A stretch of DNA of 64,000 bases, taken from contig CAMZZN010000008.1 in NCBI GenBank assembly GCA_947345935.1, forward strand, positions 1 through 64,000, written 5' to 3'. The translations under genes were made by a program, and so were the position numbers. The notes under the pieces were generated by a model. That model worked only from the letters and a program-made list of their open reading frames with translations. It had not been told where the DNA came from and ran no database searches. The stretch comes from an uncultured Ruminococcus sp. Lineage in GTDB: Bacteria > Bacillota > Clostridia > Oscillospirales > Ruminococcaceae. Positions 50,027 through 60,416 of this stretch are shown here, piece by piece; the first letter of the stretch is position 1; every line of letters starts with the position of its first letter.

Positions 50027-51397
50027 TTAGTTTTTAAGATAACTTTCACTGAGAGAATCAAGTATTACTTTTGCTATGTTTTCCGTTTTTACAGATGTGC
50101 TGTTCTTATCTTCAAGAAGAATACAGAAAGCAATAGGAAAGTTTTCATCATCAACAAAACCAACAAGAAGCGAGTTTTCAGTGTTTCCTTCATTTACTTG
50201 TGCAGTACCGCTTTTAACCCCAACTTTATATCCGCTTATCAGGCTTGAATAATGATTTTCGCCGTTTGTAAGAAGTATTTGTCTTGTCGTTTCAGCTGTA
50301 ACAGCGGAAAATATCTTATCGCTGAATTTTGTTTTGCCGGTGTAATTTTCTTTACCATAAACGTCGGTAGTGTAGCTGATAAGATATGGCATAGTCATTT
50401 TACCTGATTTGTTAGCAATTGCACTCTGCCACATCATAAGCTGAACCGGACTTATAAGGGTATCGCCCTGACCGATGCATCCCCACTGAGTCTTAAATTC
50501 ATAGGGATCATTGAGTGTAGTGGAAGCTTTCTCACATTTTATTCCGTCGATATCAATATAACCGCAGCCGTCGTCGTTAACGGTATATCCCATTTTCTTG
50601 AATATACTTTTTACTTTTTTAAGCGGGAGATCACTGTCCTCGACCAACTGAGCAAAGAAAGGATTACAGCTGTTTTCTACGGCTTGCTGAATATTTTGCG
50701 TTCCGTGACCGTAAGCATTATGGCAGTCGATGTTGTTTCCGCCCAGGTTCTTATAGGAACCGGAACACGAAAAGCTTTTTGCAAACAGCTTATCCGCCCC
50801 CATGATTTCCAGTGCAGCGATAACGGTGGAGACCTTTTGGGTAGAACCTGGAACAGTTCTGTACATCGCCTTTGACATAAGAGTTCCGGAGCGGAATTCC
50901 AGGATGTTGTCATAACCTTTGGTAACGTCAAAGGAGGGGAGACTGGTACATATGAGTATTTCGCCGGTTTTATAGTTGTATGCCACTGCGCAGCCGTCCT
51001 GTCCGACGAATGAATCATATACCTTGCGGTTGGCTTCATGGTCGATCGTGGTATGGATGGAAGCATCTCCTCCGCTCTCTACGAGTCCTGCCGTGAAACT
51101 GTAATTATTAAGACTTTCAATATTTCTTGCAACGAGGGTATTTGTCATTTGTCCCTTATCATCGCCGATGAGATTTCCTACGTCAATGAGATAGTTGTCC
51201 TCAAATTCTGTTTTTCCTGAACCGTCAAAGAGAACGTCGCCGTTTCTGTCGTAGACTTTTCCAAGCTGATGCTCTCCGGAATTCATCATATAAAACGACG
51301 CTTCACGCTGGATTTTTACGACGAGCGCCGCCATTCCGAGAATGAAAAGAATCAGAACAAGGCTCATTATTCCCTGACATCTTTTAATGCTTTTCAA
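50027..51397 (-). CDS. Penicillin-binding protein partnered with FtsW (PbpA-like)
   Basis: A 456-residue class B transpeptidase. One N-terminal helix (GIMSLVLILFILGMAALVVK), a short pedestal (GKVYDRNGDVLFDG) and the transpeptidase domain with GSTQK (S185-K188), SCN (243-245) and VKSGTAQ (K395). It is short for class B PBPs and lacks PASTA domains, like actinobacterial PbpA. It overlaps the FtsW-like gene by 4 bases, so this SEDS glycosyltransferase and transpeptidase most likely form one peptidoglycan-making unit. Confidence 0.92.
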   Translation of the reverse strand: MKSIKRCQGIMSLVLILFILGMAALVVKIQREASFYMMNSGEHQLGKVYDRNGDVLFDGSGKTEFEDNYLIDVGNLIGDDKGQMTNTLVARNIESLNNYSFTAGLVESGGDASIHTTIDHEANRKVYDSFVGQDGCAVAYNYKTGEILICTSLPSFDVTKGYDNILEFRSGTLMSKAMYRTVPGSTQKVSTVIAALEIMGADKLFAKSFSCSGSYKNLGGNNIDCHNAYGHGTQNIQQAVENSCNPFFAQLVEDSDLPLKKVKSIFKKMGYTVNDDGCGYIDIDGIKCEKASTTLNDPYEFKTQWGCIGQGDTLISPVQLMMWQSAIANKSGKMTMPYLISYTTDVYGKENYTGKTKFSDKIFSAVTAETTRQILLTNGENHYSSLISGYKVGVKSGTAQVNEGNTENSLLVGFVDDENFPIAFCILLEDKNSTSVKTENIAKVILDSLSESYLKN

Positions 51398-52707
51398 TAA
51401 GATTCCCTCCTGTATTGCGGCGGATAATTTACCTGAGATGCAGTTTTTTTGATTTTTTTAGGCGGCTTTGGCTGTTTGAATACAGGAGACTGGCAGGCGA
51501 TAAGCATTCCTGTCATGAAACCGCTTACCATAAGTGAACTTCCTCCGGATGAAATAAACGGTATGGTTACTCCTGTAAACGGAATCATGTTGCACGAGCC
51601 GAAAATGTTAAGTCCCATTTGTACTGCGAACGCTGCGCAAATTCCAGTGGCGACCGTGCCATGGAAATATGAACGGGGGGGATTTATCAGAGGTATCATG
51701 ATTATAATAAGAATTACAAAAATCATCATCAGCGAGTAGAGAAGTCCCCATTCCTCGGAAATCGTAGCGAAAACAATGTCGTTTTCATGTGCAAAGACAT
51801 TGTGGAGATCTCCATAGCCTGGTCCTTTTCCGAACCAACCGCCGTTAGCAATTCCGATAAGAGCACGTGACTGTTGATAGCCGTCACCGGAAGGATCGCT
51901 CCATATATCGACATGAAGTCTGTCCTGGACATATCCCGGGGCAAATTTAATTCCCACAATTGCGACTATTAGAAGTATCACTCCGGCGCCGACAAGCTTC
52001 TTCTTTGAAAATTTAGCTTTCGGGTAGCATATCCTTAGGAGGAAACCACAGGCATAGATCGCTACAAACGTCGGGAGACTTCCGAGGTCACGGCACCACC
52101 ACTGAAGCAGAAATATCATCGCCATAAGCCCAAAGAGTGCAAAATTTTCATATACTACGTGGAAAAACAGAATTTTATGTTTTTTCTGCTGTTCCGCAAT
52201 GGATGTGGCGCAAGCGAGGATAAACAGCGGTTTTATAAATTCCGATGGCTGTATGGTAATAGGTCCGAGAGATATCCACATATTTCTTGATCCGGTGAGA
52301 GTAACTATGACCACCATAAGTATGCCTATGCCGATGTAGAAATATTTTTTCTGCTGCTGAAGCCATTTATGATTGCGGCACAGTATATATCCGACACGGC
52401 AGGCAGCCAAAGCAACAATACACGTGATATAGTGTTTTACAGACAACCGGACTCCTCCGAAGCAGGACTGGAATATGATACTCATATTAAGGAGCAGTAT
52501 CATCAGGAAGTCAATGGCGTATGTAGTCTGTCTGAAAAAAAGCATAGCCGTAAAATAGGCTGCATCAAGAAGCAGGACGGCTGCCGAGAGTATGATAACA
52601 TTGTTTATGCTTGAATAATTTCCGTTGAAGAAAACGTTAAGCAGCATTCCTCCGTGAGCTATAATAACGAAAAGACATGAAAACACATATGCAATTTTAC
52701 TGCTCAT
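51394..52707 (-). CDS. FtsW/RodA/SpoVE-family peptidoglycan glycosyltransferase
   Basis: A 437-residue SEDS protein with about ten membrane helices. Family marks are TLTGSRNMWISLGPITIQPS (with the EFIKP that follows), GGWFGKGPGYGDLHNVFAHE, DIVFATISEEWGLLYSL and IPFTGVTIPFISSGGSSL. SEDS proteins polymerise glycan strands from lipid II. GGGGGA precedes ATG 52707. The N-terminal part has two or three additional helices relative to E. coli FtsW. Between FHA and PBP genes it is probably RodA/FtsW for growth or division; which one cannot be told. Confidence 0.93.
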   Translation of the reverse strand: MSSKIAYVFSCLFVIIAHGGMLLNVFFNGNYSSINNVIILSAAVLLLDAAYFTAMLFFRQTTYAIDFLMILLLNMSIIFQSCFGGVRLSVKHYITCIVALAACRVGYILCRNHKWLQQQKKYFYIGIGILMVVIVTLTGSRNMWISLGPITIQPSEFIKPLFILACATSIAEQQKKHKILFFHVVYENFALFGLMAMIFLLQWWCRDLGSLPTFVAIYACGFLLRICYPKAKFSKKKLVGAGVILLIVAIVGIKFAPGYVQDRLHVDIWSDPSGDGYQQSRALIGIANGGWFGKGPGYGDLHNVFAHENDIVFATISEEWGLLYSLMMIFVILIIIMIPLINPPRSYFHGTVATGICAAFAVQMGLNIFGSCNMIPFTGVTIPFISSGGSSLMVSGFMTGMLIACQSPVFKQPKPPKKIKKTASQVNYPPQYRRESY

Positions 52708-52708
52708 A

Positions 52709-53119
52709 TCAGCATCCCCCTTTCCGTCTGAAAATCAGACGTCTGTTACCGAGCTTTATGACGTCGTTTTCTCTGAGCTGAACCGATTTGACCAGATTTC
52801 CGTTGACAAATATTCCGGATTTTGACCCCATATCCGTTATCGTCCATATGCCGTTGGAAACAGTCATCAAAGCATGATACCGGGATACGGAAAGATCAGG
52901 AAGCCTTATATCTGCCGAAGCGTGGCGTCCGATAAGTATTTCGTCGCATCCAAGGGGATAGCTGACGTTATAGTCTGCAAGTTCCATAAAGCTTGTCATT
53001 CTGTCCCAGCGTTTTTTTCCGGCGGAGCGTTCATGATAGGCTGTAAGGAGAAGCACAAGAGCGCATATATCGAGGGATGCAGCCGCAACTGCGCATAAAA
53101 TCAGATTCAATGTACTCAA
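52709..53119 (-). CDS. Membrane-anchored FHA-domain protein
   Basis: A 136-residue protein with one N-terminal helix (STLNLILCAVAAASLDICAL) and a cytoplasmic FHA domain (about 55-133): EILIGRHASADIRLPDLSVS, RYHALMTVSNGIWTITDMGS and KSGIFVNGNLV keep the GR, SxxH-like and NG positions that bind phosphothreonine. The start is TTG 53119, 7 bases after GGAGGT. FHA proteins bind targets of Ser/Thr kinases; lying ahead of FtsW and PBP genes it probably links kinase signals to wall synthesis. Confidence 0.9.
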   Translation of the reverse strand: MSTLNLILCAVAAASLDICALVLLLTAYHERSAGKKRWDRMTSFMELADYNVSYPLGCDEILIGRHASADIRLPDLSVSRYHALMTVSNGIWTITDMGSKSGIFVNGNLVKSVQLRENDVIKLGNRRLIFRRKGGC

Positions 53120-53150
53120 TTGTAAACCTCCATAGATCAGATTTTATAAT

Positions 53151-53179
53151 ATAATAACCTCTAAAAATTCCTTATGCAA
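53151..53179 (-). promoter_or_regulatory. Promoter of the FHA-FtsW-PBP operon
   Basis: On the minus strand TTGCAT (53174-53179), 17 bases, TATTAT (53151-53156). An inverted repeat (CCTCTAAAAA at 53158 with TTTTTCAGAGG at 53187) covers the spacer and -35 region and could be a regulatory site or part of a hairpin. Confidence 0.6.
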
Positions 53180-53280
53180 AAAAGTGTTTTTCAGAGGATG
53201 CCTTAATTATATCACAATTCGGGAATTAATGCAACCTTTCAGATGTAAATTTAACCAATTGTTACATATGAGTAATAAAA

Positions 53281-53304
53281 TACCGGAGATGTTACTCTCC
53301 GGTA
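53281..53304 (-). terminator. Terminator of the ftsH operon
   Basis: A 9-bp stem TACCGGAGA/TCTCCGGTA (53281-53289 and 53296-53304), 6-base loop, followed on the minus strand by TTTTATT. It lies 17 bases after the ftsH stop. Confidence 0.85.
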
Positions 53305-53320
53305 AATTTTTCAGAACAAG

Positions 53321-55240
53321 TTATATCTGTGAGTCTTCAGGTTTCTCATTGTCGGTTTCCTGCTGCTGGTCAGTCAGGACGGATTCTGTTATTTCGCCTT
53401 TCATAAGCTTTTCAAAATCAGAACCGTCGATTTTTTCAAACTTAAGCAGATACTTCGCAAGAAGATGTAGTTTGTCAACGTTGTTTCTAAGGATTTCAGC
53501 ACAGTCGCTGTATGCCTTTTCAATGATGAACTTCACTTCTTCATCGATCTGAGCGGCAACAGCTTCACTGTAATTTCTTGTATGACCGTAGTCTTTGCCC
53601 AGAAATACCTCATCATTATCTGAACCATAGACTACAGTTCCGAGCTTCTTGGAGAAGCCGTACTTGGTAACCATATTGCGTGCAGTTGAAGTGGCTCTTT
53701 CAATATCGTTGGAAGCGCCTGTACAGATATCATCCAGAATAAGTTCTTCTGCTACACGACCGCCCAGAAGCATAATGATATTTTCCCTCATCTGGTTTCT
53801 TGAAACGTGCTGGTCGTCGGAATCAGGACGGGTAACAGTAAGTCCGGCAGCCATGCCTCTTTGTATTATCGTTACCTGATGCACCTTATCCTGCGTAGGA
53901 AGATTATATGCGGCGATAGCATGACCTGCTTCGTGATATGCGGTAACACGCCTGTCGTGCTCTGAAACGATTCTTGATTTCTTTTCCGGTCCTGCAATGA
54001 CTTTCATTGTGGCTTCTTCAATATCTTTTTCAGTAACAGCCATTCTGTTGTTTCTTGCAGCTAAAAGCGCAGCTTCATTGAGAAGATTTTCAAGGTCTGC
54101 ACCGGTAAATCCCTGCGTAGTCTGAGCGATTATCTTCAGATCAACATCGGGGGAGAGCGGCTTATTTTTTGCATGAACCCTGAGTATTTCCTCACGTCCC
54201 TTTACGTCCGGATATCCTACGACTATCTGTCTGTCAAAACGTCCCGGTCTGAGAAGAGCCGGATCGAGAATATCACGTCTGTTTGTTGCAGCAATGACTA
54301 TAACGCTTTCATTGCCGGTAAAACCGTCCATTTCAACGAGAAGCTGGTTAAGGGTCTGCTCACGTTCATCATGTCCGCCGCCAAGGCCTGCGCCTCTGTG
54401 ACGTCCGACAGCGTCAATTTCATCAATGAAAATGATAGCGGGTGCGTGTTTTTTTGCCTGTTCAAAGAGATCTCTTACACGGGAAGCTCCCACGCCAACG
54501 AACATTTCCACAAAGTCGGAACCCGAAATAGGGAAGAAAGGACATCCGGCTTCACCTGCGACAGCTCTTGCAAGGAGAGTTTTACCTGTTCCGGGAGGAC
54601 CGAGGAGCAGTACGCCCTTTGGAACCTTAGCGCCGATCTCTTTGTATTTATTAGGATTTTTCAGATAATCAACAATTTCTTCAAGTTCCTGTTTTTCCTC
54701 GTCGGCGCCTGCAACGTCTTTAAAGGTTGCTTTTCGTGCATTGGCCTGATTTTTAAGATTAGCTTTTCCGAAAGAGGAATATTTTCCGCCTCCTCCGCTC
54801 TGTCTCATCATAAAGTAGAGTATTGCGCAGCCAAGAAGAACCGTTACAATTACCGGAATCAGAGAGTAAAGCCATGAGCGGTCAGTTATTTTAATAAGAT
54901 TTTCCTTTACGGGCTCGTCAGGATGTATTCTGTTGTAGGTTGAGCGGTAGTGCTCGATATCGTCCATAAAGATACCCACATTAGGCACTTCATATTTATG
55001 TTCCTTTTCATCTCCTCTGAGCTTATAGGTGAGTTCTCCTGAACCGAGGTCAATCTCGTATTCTGAAACATTGTAGTTGTCAAACTCTACCATGATCTCA
55101 CTGTAATCTTTTTTAGCGGCATTTTTTGAAAGCTTGGTGCTTACAAAGTAAATGCACCCGATAGCAATAAAGATTATCAGGAGGTAGGTAAATATACCCT
55201 TATTCTTTTTTGGTGTCAATTCATCCACTCCATTCTGCAT
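53321..55240 (-). CDS. ftsH: ATP-dependent zinc metalloprotease FtsH
   Basis: A 639-residue membrane protease that degrades misassembled membrane and regulatory proteins. Two N-terminal helices ([20 protein letters not shown] and [20 protein letters not shown]) flank an external domain; the AAA+ module has Walker [20 protein letters not shown], Walker [15 protein letters not shown] and the second region of homology RPGRFDRQI; the zinc motif is [14 protein letters not shown]. The start is somewhat uncertain: ATG 55240 lacks a ribosome binding site, while a TTG at 55219 has GGAG 8 bases upstream. It is the last gene of the rnj-to-ftsH run. Confidence 0.96.
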   Translation of the reverse strand: MQNGVDELTPKKNKGIFTYLLIIFIAIGCIYFVSTKLSKNAAKKDYSEIMVEFDNYNVSEYEIDLGSGELTYKLRGDEKEHKYEVPNVGIFMDDIEHYRSTYNRIHPDEPVKENLIKITDRSWLYSLIPVIVTVLLGCAILYFMMRQSGGGGKYSSFGKANLKNQANARKATFKDVAGADEEKQELEEIVDYLKNPNKYKEIGAKVPKGVLLLGPPGTGKTLLARAVAGEAGCPFFPISGSDFVEMFVGVGASRVRDLFEQAKKHAPAIIFIDEIDAVGRHRGAGLGGGHDEREQTLNQLLVEMDGFTGNESVIVIAATNRRDILDPALLRPGRFDRQIVVGYPDVKGREEILRVHAKNKPLSPDVDLKIIAQTTQGFTGADLENLLNEAALLAARNNRMAVTEKDIEEATMKVIAGPEKKSRIVSEHDRRVTAYHEAGHAIAAYNLPTQDKVHQVTIIQRGMAAGLTVTRPDSDDQHVSRNQMRENIIMLLGGRVAEELILDDICTGASNDIERATSTARNMVTKYGFSKKLGTVVYGSDNDEVFLGKDYGHTRNYSEAVAAQIDEEVKFIIEKAYSDCAEILRNNVDKLHLLAKYLLKFEKIDGSDFEKLMKGEITESVLTDQQQETDNEKPEDSQI

Positions 55241-55250
55241 CAGCGGCTGA

Positions 55251-56588
55251 TCAGATCCGCTTTATATTAATTTCCAGAAACCGCACCGTGTTTTCATCTG
55301 TCTTTACCCTATCGGCGATCCCTATCGCCTCGGCAAAGATCGTCCCCATTTCATCTTCTATAAAGTAGAGACTGCTGCGAAGATCTTCAGGTACTTTTTC
55401 GTTGATCAGTTTTTTTACCGACGAGGTAAAGTTTCTTCCGCAGAGCTGTATTTTGTCTCCAAACTTTCTGTTTCTGACAATAACTCTACCTGTTATTTTA
55501 TCATAATCAAGCACATAAAATGTTAAGTTTTTATGAACATTTTCAATTTTCCTCAAATTATCACAATTGACAATGCGGCAGGTCATAATTTTGCCAGGGA
55601 ATATCATATTTTCGCCAATAATAAGTTCAGACGAGATTTCAGTATGCGGCGGTTTATGATCAATTCTCGTAATTTTAGCCGTTTTTCCGTTAGAAATAAA
55701 GTAAAAATTACGACAAAGATTAAGCTTTCCGCCGCCGCAGAGGATACGGTCGCATTCTGTCAATCTTTCATTGGAATAGGGGAGACCGTTTTCACTGAGA
55801 AGCTCTGCGATGCACCGCCGTCTTATTACCTTATGGAAATTTTCCAGACCTGTAAAGGAATTTCCGATGCGGCACTTTTTGCAGGCGTCCCTTACGGCGT
55901 CCTCAATAAATTGATTTTCGTCCCTGAGCGTGCTGGAAGATCTCACCGCCGTTGCAACTGCCGAACTGTTAATTTCTTCAAGAACGGGTATGATTTTATG
56001 GCGGATTTTATTTCTTGTGTAATCTTCGGTCAGATTAGTGCTGTCTGTGACAAATTTTTGTCTGCGTAATTTCAGAAATTCTTCAATTTCACTTCGGTTT
56101 ATTTCAAGCAGAGGTCTTATTATATTTCCACGGACAGGCGGAATGCCTGTCAGTCCTTTCAGACCCGTTCCTCTTGCAAGATTGAGAATTATAGTTTCCA
56201 GATTATCATTGGCATTATGAGCTGTTGCGATCTTTTTTCCTTGTGAATGTGCTTCAAATATTCCATACCTGAGTTTTCGTGCAGCTTCTTCGCATGAAAA
56301 TGAGTATTCACGGGCGAATGCATTTACATCGCATCGTTCCGCCGAAAATGGAATAAAAAGTTTTTTGCATAGACAGCGGCAGAATTCCTCGTCGCTGTCG
56401 CTTTCAGCTCCTCTGAGGGAATGATTGACGTGAAGAGCTTCCAGGCTGATTCCCAACTGCTCTTTAAGTTCGCTGAGGACAAGAAGGAGACATACGCTGT
56501 CTGCTCCTCCGGAAAGTCCGCATACAACAGTGTCTCCGCTGTGAAGCATATTATTTTCTTCAATAAATTTGTATATTCTGTTCAGCAT
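55251..56588 (-). CDS. tilS: tRNA(Ile)-lysidine synthase
   Basis: A 445-residue ATP-dependent enzyme that converts C34 of the CAU anticodon of tRNA-Ile to lysidine. The PP-loop is [20 protein letters not shown] near residue 25, and [40 protein letters not shown] and [20 protein letters not shown] are typical. The C-terminal TilS-type domain follows. It precedes ftsH as in Bacillus and other Firmicutes, although hpt, usually between them, is absent. Confidence 0.95.
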   Translation of the reverse strand: MLNRIYKFIEENNMLHSGDTVVCGLSGGADSVCLLLVLSELKEQLGISLEALHVNHSLRGAESDSDEEFCRCLCKKLFIPFSAERCDVNAFAREYSFSCEEAARKLRYGIFEAHSQGKKIATAHNANDNLETIILNLARGTGLKGLTGIPPVRGNIIRPLLEINRSEIEEFLKLRRQKFVTDSTNLTEDYTRNKIRHKIIPVLEEINSSAVATAVRSSSTLRDENQFIEDAVRDACKKCRIGNSFTGLENFHKVIRRRCIAELLSENGLPYSNERLTECDRILCGGGKLNLCRNFYFISNGKTAKITRIDHKPPHTEISSELIIGENMIFPGKIMTCRIVNCDNLRKIENVHKNLTFYVLDYDKITGRVIVRNRKFGDKIQLCGRNFTSSVKKLINEKVPEDLRSSLYFIEDEMGTIFAEAIGIADRVKTDENTVRFLEINIKRI

Positions 56589-56590
56589 GA

Positions 56591-57943
56591 TTATACACCC
56601 GGCGGAGCGTTATACTCCGGATTTGAGAATCTTGTATACTGACCATCCCATATCAGATTTACAGAGCCGGTTTCACCGTGACGGTTTTTTGCAACAATGC
56701 ACTCTGAAATATTCTGATTTGGACTTTCTTTATTATAGTAGGCGTCACGGTAGAGAAAGAGAACGATATCTGCGTCCTGCTCGATAGAACCAGATTCACG
56801 AAGATCGGACAGCATAGGTCTTTTATCGGTTCTTCCTTCAACCGCACGGGAGAGCTGCGAAAGAAGTATGACGGGAACATTGAGTTCCTTTGCCATAACT
56901 TTAAGCTCTCTTGTGATCTCGGAGATAACAAGAACTCTGTTGTCGGAACGTGAAGTAGTTCCCATAAGCTGGAGATAGTCGATTATGACAAGTCCCAGAT
57001 TTTTAACACGCCGCAGTTTAGCTTTCATCTGCTGAACGGTCATACTTGCGGTATCGTCGATATAGAGCGGCAGAGTACTGAGATATCCGGCGCTTGTGGC
57101 AAGTTTTACCCAGTCGTCTCCGGAAATACGTCCGTTTCGCAGCGAGTTTGAGTCAACGAGAGCTTCAGTGGATAGTATACGTGTGGCAAGCTGCTCCTTG
57201 GACATTTCAAGATTGAACGTAACAACTTCCTTGTCCGAATGGCGTGCAACGTTTGTAGCAATGTTCATGGCAAATGATGTTTTACCCATACCCGGACGTG
57301 CCGCAATTATTATCAGGTCGGATTTGTTAAGACCGGATGTAATGCTGTCCAGCAGAGTAAATCCGGTGCGTGCGCCAACATACTTATCCTTGTCCGGTCC
57401 GGAAATTTTTCCCAGTCTGTCGTAGGCTTCTGCGATCGCTTCGGAGATCGGCACAAGCCCCCGGACGTCACGTCCCTGGCGGATGTCGTATATCTTCTGC
57501 TCGGCTGCGTCCAGAAGAAGCTGGGCGTCGTGTTCGCCCGACTGTATATCTTCCAGGATCGTTCTTGCCGCATATCCGAGACTGCGTATGAAATATTTAT
57601 CTGCAACGATCTTGCAGTAGCTTTCAATATTTGATGTAGACGGCAGCGTTTCGCCGATCTCGGAAAGATAGCGTCTGCCTTCTGCAGCAGTCTCAAATAT
57701 ATGCAGTTTTTCAGCTTCGTTGAGAACGGTAATAATGTCGACCGGAGAACCGGTAGAAAACATCCTTACAATAATCGAAAAGATCGCCTTATGCTGTTCA
57801 CTGTAAAAATATTCTGCTTTGACTTGTTCAATAACTGTGGGCAGAATAGACGGATCTGAGATAACAGCTCCTATAACAGACTGCTCCGCCTCGATGCTGT
57901 GGGGCAGCTCACGGGCGGAGATGATAAAATTATTGTCGTCCAT
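56591..57943 (-). CDS. dnaB: Replicative DNA helicase DnaB
   Basis: A 450-residue hexameric helicase (called DnaC in Bacillus) that unwinds DNA at the fork. The N-terminal domain starts PHSIEAEQSVIGAVISDPS; Walker A is IIAARPGMGKTSFAMNIATN, Walker B LGLVIIDYLQLM, and DLRESGSIEQDADIVLFLYR plus the end KNRHGETGSVNLIWDGQYTR are the RecA-like core. It follows rplI by 6 bases, a conserved pairing in Firmicutes. Confidence 0.97.
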   Translation of the reverse strand: MDDNNFIISARELPHSIEAEQSVIGAVISDPSILPTVIEQVKAEYFYSEQHKAIFSIIVRMFSTGSPVDIITVLNEAEKLHIFETAAEGRRYLSEIGETLPSTSNIESYCKIVADKYFIRSLGYAARTILEDIQSGEHDAQLLLDAAEQKIYDIRQGRDVRGLVPISEAIAEAYDRLGKISGPDKDKYVGARTGFTLLDSITSGLNKSDLIIIAARPGMGKTSFAMNIATNVARHSDKEVVTFNLEMSKEQLATRILSTEALVDSNSLRNGRISGDDWVKLATSAGYLSTLPLYIDDTASMTVQQMKAKLRRVKNLGLVIIDYLQLMGTTSRSDNRVLVISEITRELKVMAKELNVPVILLSQLSRAVEGRTDKRPMLSDLRESGSIEQDADIVLFLYRDAYYNKESPNQNISECIVAKNRHGETGSVNLIWDGQYTRFSNPEYNAPPGV

Positions 57944-57949
57944 TTGCTA

Positions 57950-58396
57950 TCAGCCTTCGTTGACGTCAATGTCGATTTTTTCTGAAATGCCGTTATAAAG
58001 CTTGACAACAGCGTTGTATGAACCAAAATTTTTTATGTCGGCAGAAAGAACTACCTTTTTCTTATCGATCTTAACACCGATCTGTTCAGCAATAGCGTCG
58101 GCAACATTTCCGGCGGTAACGGAACCGAAAAGTCTGCCGTTAGAACCAGCTTTGGCGGTAATACTGATTCGCTTTCCTTTAAGTTTTGCAGCTGATTCTT
58201 TGGCTGCCTGGATCTCAAGGTCTATTTTGTGCTGGGCTGAGGATTGCTGACCCTGAAGTTTGCTCATATTTGCTGAATTTGCTTCAACGGCATATCCCTT
58301 GGGAATAAGCATATTGCGTGCGTATCCGTCGGCAACATTTTTTACTTCGCCCTTTTTTCCTGAGCCCTTGACGTCCTGTACAAAAATAACTTTCAT
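57950..58396 (-). CDS. rplI: 50S ribosomal protein L9
   Basis: A 148-residue ribosomal protein. The N-terminal domain [20 protein letters not shown] followed by [20 protein letters not shown] is diagnostic; a long connecting helix and the C-terminal domain ([20 protein letters not shown]) complete it. AAGGTTG lies before the ATG. The gdpP-rplI-dnaB order is standard. Confidence 0.97.
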   Translation of the reverse strand: MKVIFVQDVKGSGKKGEVKNVADGYARNMLIPKGYAVEANSANMSKLQGQQSSAQHKIDLEIQAAKESAAKLKGKRISITAKAGSNGRLFGSVTAGNVADAIAEQIGVKIDKKKVVLSADIKNFGSYNAVVKLYNGISEKIDIDVNEG

Positions 58397-58422
58397 GAAT
58401 TATCAACCTTTCTGTTTATGTA

Positions 58423-60393
58423 TTATGATTCGTCCGCCAGACGAATGTCTATGGCGTGAATCAAAGCTTTTACCGCTTCCTGAACTGTAGCGCCTTCGAT
58501 CTGAGTTGCCGCCATTGTCTGATGACCTCCGCCGCCCAGCTCCTCCATAATGACCTGAACGTTTACTGCGCCGAGAGATCTAGCGGAAATATTCAGCGTA
58601 CCACCTGTTTTATATATTACAAACGAAGCGTTTACGCCTGAGATCGAAAGAAGCTCGTCCGCCGCCTGAGGCGCTACAAGGCGTATATCGTCGGATTTGA
58701 AGTCGGCAGCTACGATAGCGCAGCTGCGGTGTATCTTGGCAGCAGAGATGATCTGCGATCTTCTTTTATATGATTCAATTGAATTTGAGAAAAGAAGTTT
58801 TACGGCTACCGTATCGGCGCCGAGTTTTTTCAGATAAGCTGCGGCTTCAAATGTACGGACGCCTGTCCGCATAACAAAATTTTTAGTATCGAGCATGATT
58901 CCGGCAAGCAGAGCGTCGGCATAACAAGTCGGAAATCTTTCATCCGTGTCAAAACGGAAATACTGAATAACTTCCGTTACCATTTCGGAAGCGGACGACG
59001 CATATGGTTCATGGTGAAAAATAACGGCATTGTCGATGAAATTTACCGTCTTGCGGTGATGATCTATAACGACGACCGATTTAGCGTTATCATAAAGACT
59101 GCGACTTTCGAGGAAATCCTTATTGTGGGTATCTACGATAATGAGAAGATCATTTTCTCCTATGCAGTTTTCCGCTTCGCCTGGAGTAATAAAAAGATTG
59201 TTATCCGTTTGTTCCTCAATCTGATTTATGAGATGTGAGGCAAGATTTTTAGATCTGTCAACAACGATATTAACTTCTTTTCCGAGAAGTCTTATTGCTC
59301 CCGCTATACCGCATGAGGCTCCTACGGAATCAAGATCTCCGAATCGATGTCCCATGACGAATACTCTGCCGGAGTTTGTGATGAGATCCTGAAGTGCGTT
59401 TGAAATAACACGTGTTTTGGCGTGGGAACGCTTTTCTATGCCTTTGGATACACCGCCGAAGAACCTGTAACCGTTTTCCGTCTTTACAACCGCCTGATCT
59501 CCTCCTCTGCCCAGGGCCATATCGATACATTGCTTGGCAATCGTTTCGCTTTCCGTCAGAGAATCAGCGCCCAGTCCCACTCCTATGGAGAAGGTAAGCG
59601 GATATTTGTCTGATATCTTTATGCTGCGTGCCTGGTCCAGTATCCTGAATTTATCATCGATCACCTGCTTCATATAGCGATTCTCGATAATTGCATAGAA
59701 TGTATTTGAGGATGTCTTTTTGACAAAACCCTTTGTACTCAGCATGAAATTTTCAATAATCTTTTCGGTTTCAAGGGATGTCTGCGATTTTACGCTTTCT
59801 TTGGCGTTCTGCATTATTTCGTCGTAATTGTCAATAGTAATGATAACGACGTTCTGATGCGAGTCCTCCGAATGCTTCTTAATAGCGTAATAATCTGTTT
59901 CGTCGTGAAAATACAGCACATAGAAGCTCATATTAAGCTTATCGTATTTTTCAGCGGAGATCTTATATATACATCCGTTTATAAGACAGACTGCGGAGCC
60001 TTCCGATATGAGATTATTTATATCAATGCTGACAAATCCTTCAAAATCAAGACCGTATACGTCCTGACCGAGACTGATCTTCTCAGTAAAGATCTGATTA
60101 TACCAGACGAAATTTTTATTCTTATCGATCACTGCCACCGGTGCAGGAAGAGTATTCATGTATTCGGCGGCAGAATTTTCAAGATGAGTGTTCATCTTTG
60201 AGATATGTCTGATAGAATTTCTTGTGAAAACTGCATAAACGATCAGGCTGAGTACGATAAGCAGTACAGCCGGAACAAGGCAGACCACCCCGAGCCAGTC
60301 GCTGTATTTATGAAGCAAAAGGGCTGAAACGGCAACATCAGCAAGCAGCAGAAGCTGCACCACAAACAATGATGCCGGAAATTTATTCTTCAC
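58423..60393 (-). CDS. gdpP: Cyclic-di-AMP phosphodiesterase GdpP
   Basis: A 656-residue membrane enzyme that degrades c-di-AMP. Two N-terminal helices (LFVVQLLLLADVAVSALLLH and VCLVPAVLLIVLSLIVYAVF), a PAS-like domain (PAPVAVIDKNKNFVWYNQIF), a degenerate GGDEF domain, and the DHH phosphoesterase with GHRFGDLDSVGASCG, LLIIVDTHN, VVIDHHRK and the DHHA1 end EELGGGGHQTMAATQIEG. I start at GTG 60393, 7 bases after AAGGAG; the longer frame to 60543 overlaps the RNase J gene without a ribosome binding site. The gap after rnj is then 23 bases. Confidence 0.94.
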   Translation of the reverse strand: MKNKFPASLFVVQLLLLADVAVSALLLHKYSDWLGVVCLVPAVLLIVLSLIVYAVFTRNSIRHISKMNTHLENSAAEYMNTLPAPVAVIDKNKNFVWYNQIFTEKISLGQDVYGLDFEGFVSIDINNLISEGSAVCLINGCIYKISAEKYDKLNMSFYVLYFHDETDYYAIKKHSEDSHQNVVIITIDNYDEIMQNAKESVKSQTSLETEKIIENFMLSTKGFVKKTSSNTFYAIIENRYMKQVIDDKFRILDQARSIKISDKYPLTFSIGVGLGADSLTESETIAKQCIDMALGRGGDQAVVKTENGYRFFGGVSKGIEKRSHAKTRVISNALQDLITNSGRVFVMGHRFGDLDSVGASCGIAGAIRLLGKEVNIVVDRSKNLASHLINQIEEQTDNNLFITPGEAENCIGENDLLIIVDTHNKDFLESRSLYDNAKSVVVIDHHRKTVNFIDNAVIFHHEPYASSASEMVTEVIQYFRFDTDERFPTCYADALLAGIMLDTKNFVMRTGVRTFEAAAYLKKLGADTVAVKLLFSNSIESYKRRSQIISAAKIHRSCAIVAADFKSDDIRLVAPQAADELLSISGVNASFVIYKTGGTLNISARSLGAVNVQVIMEELGGGGHQTMAATQIEGATVQEAVKALIHAIDIRLADES

Positions 60394-60416
60394 TTTTCCG
60401 CTCCTTCCGGAAACTG

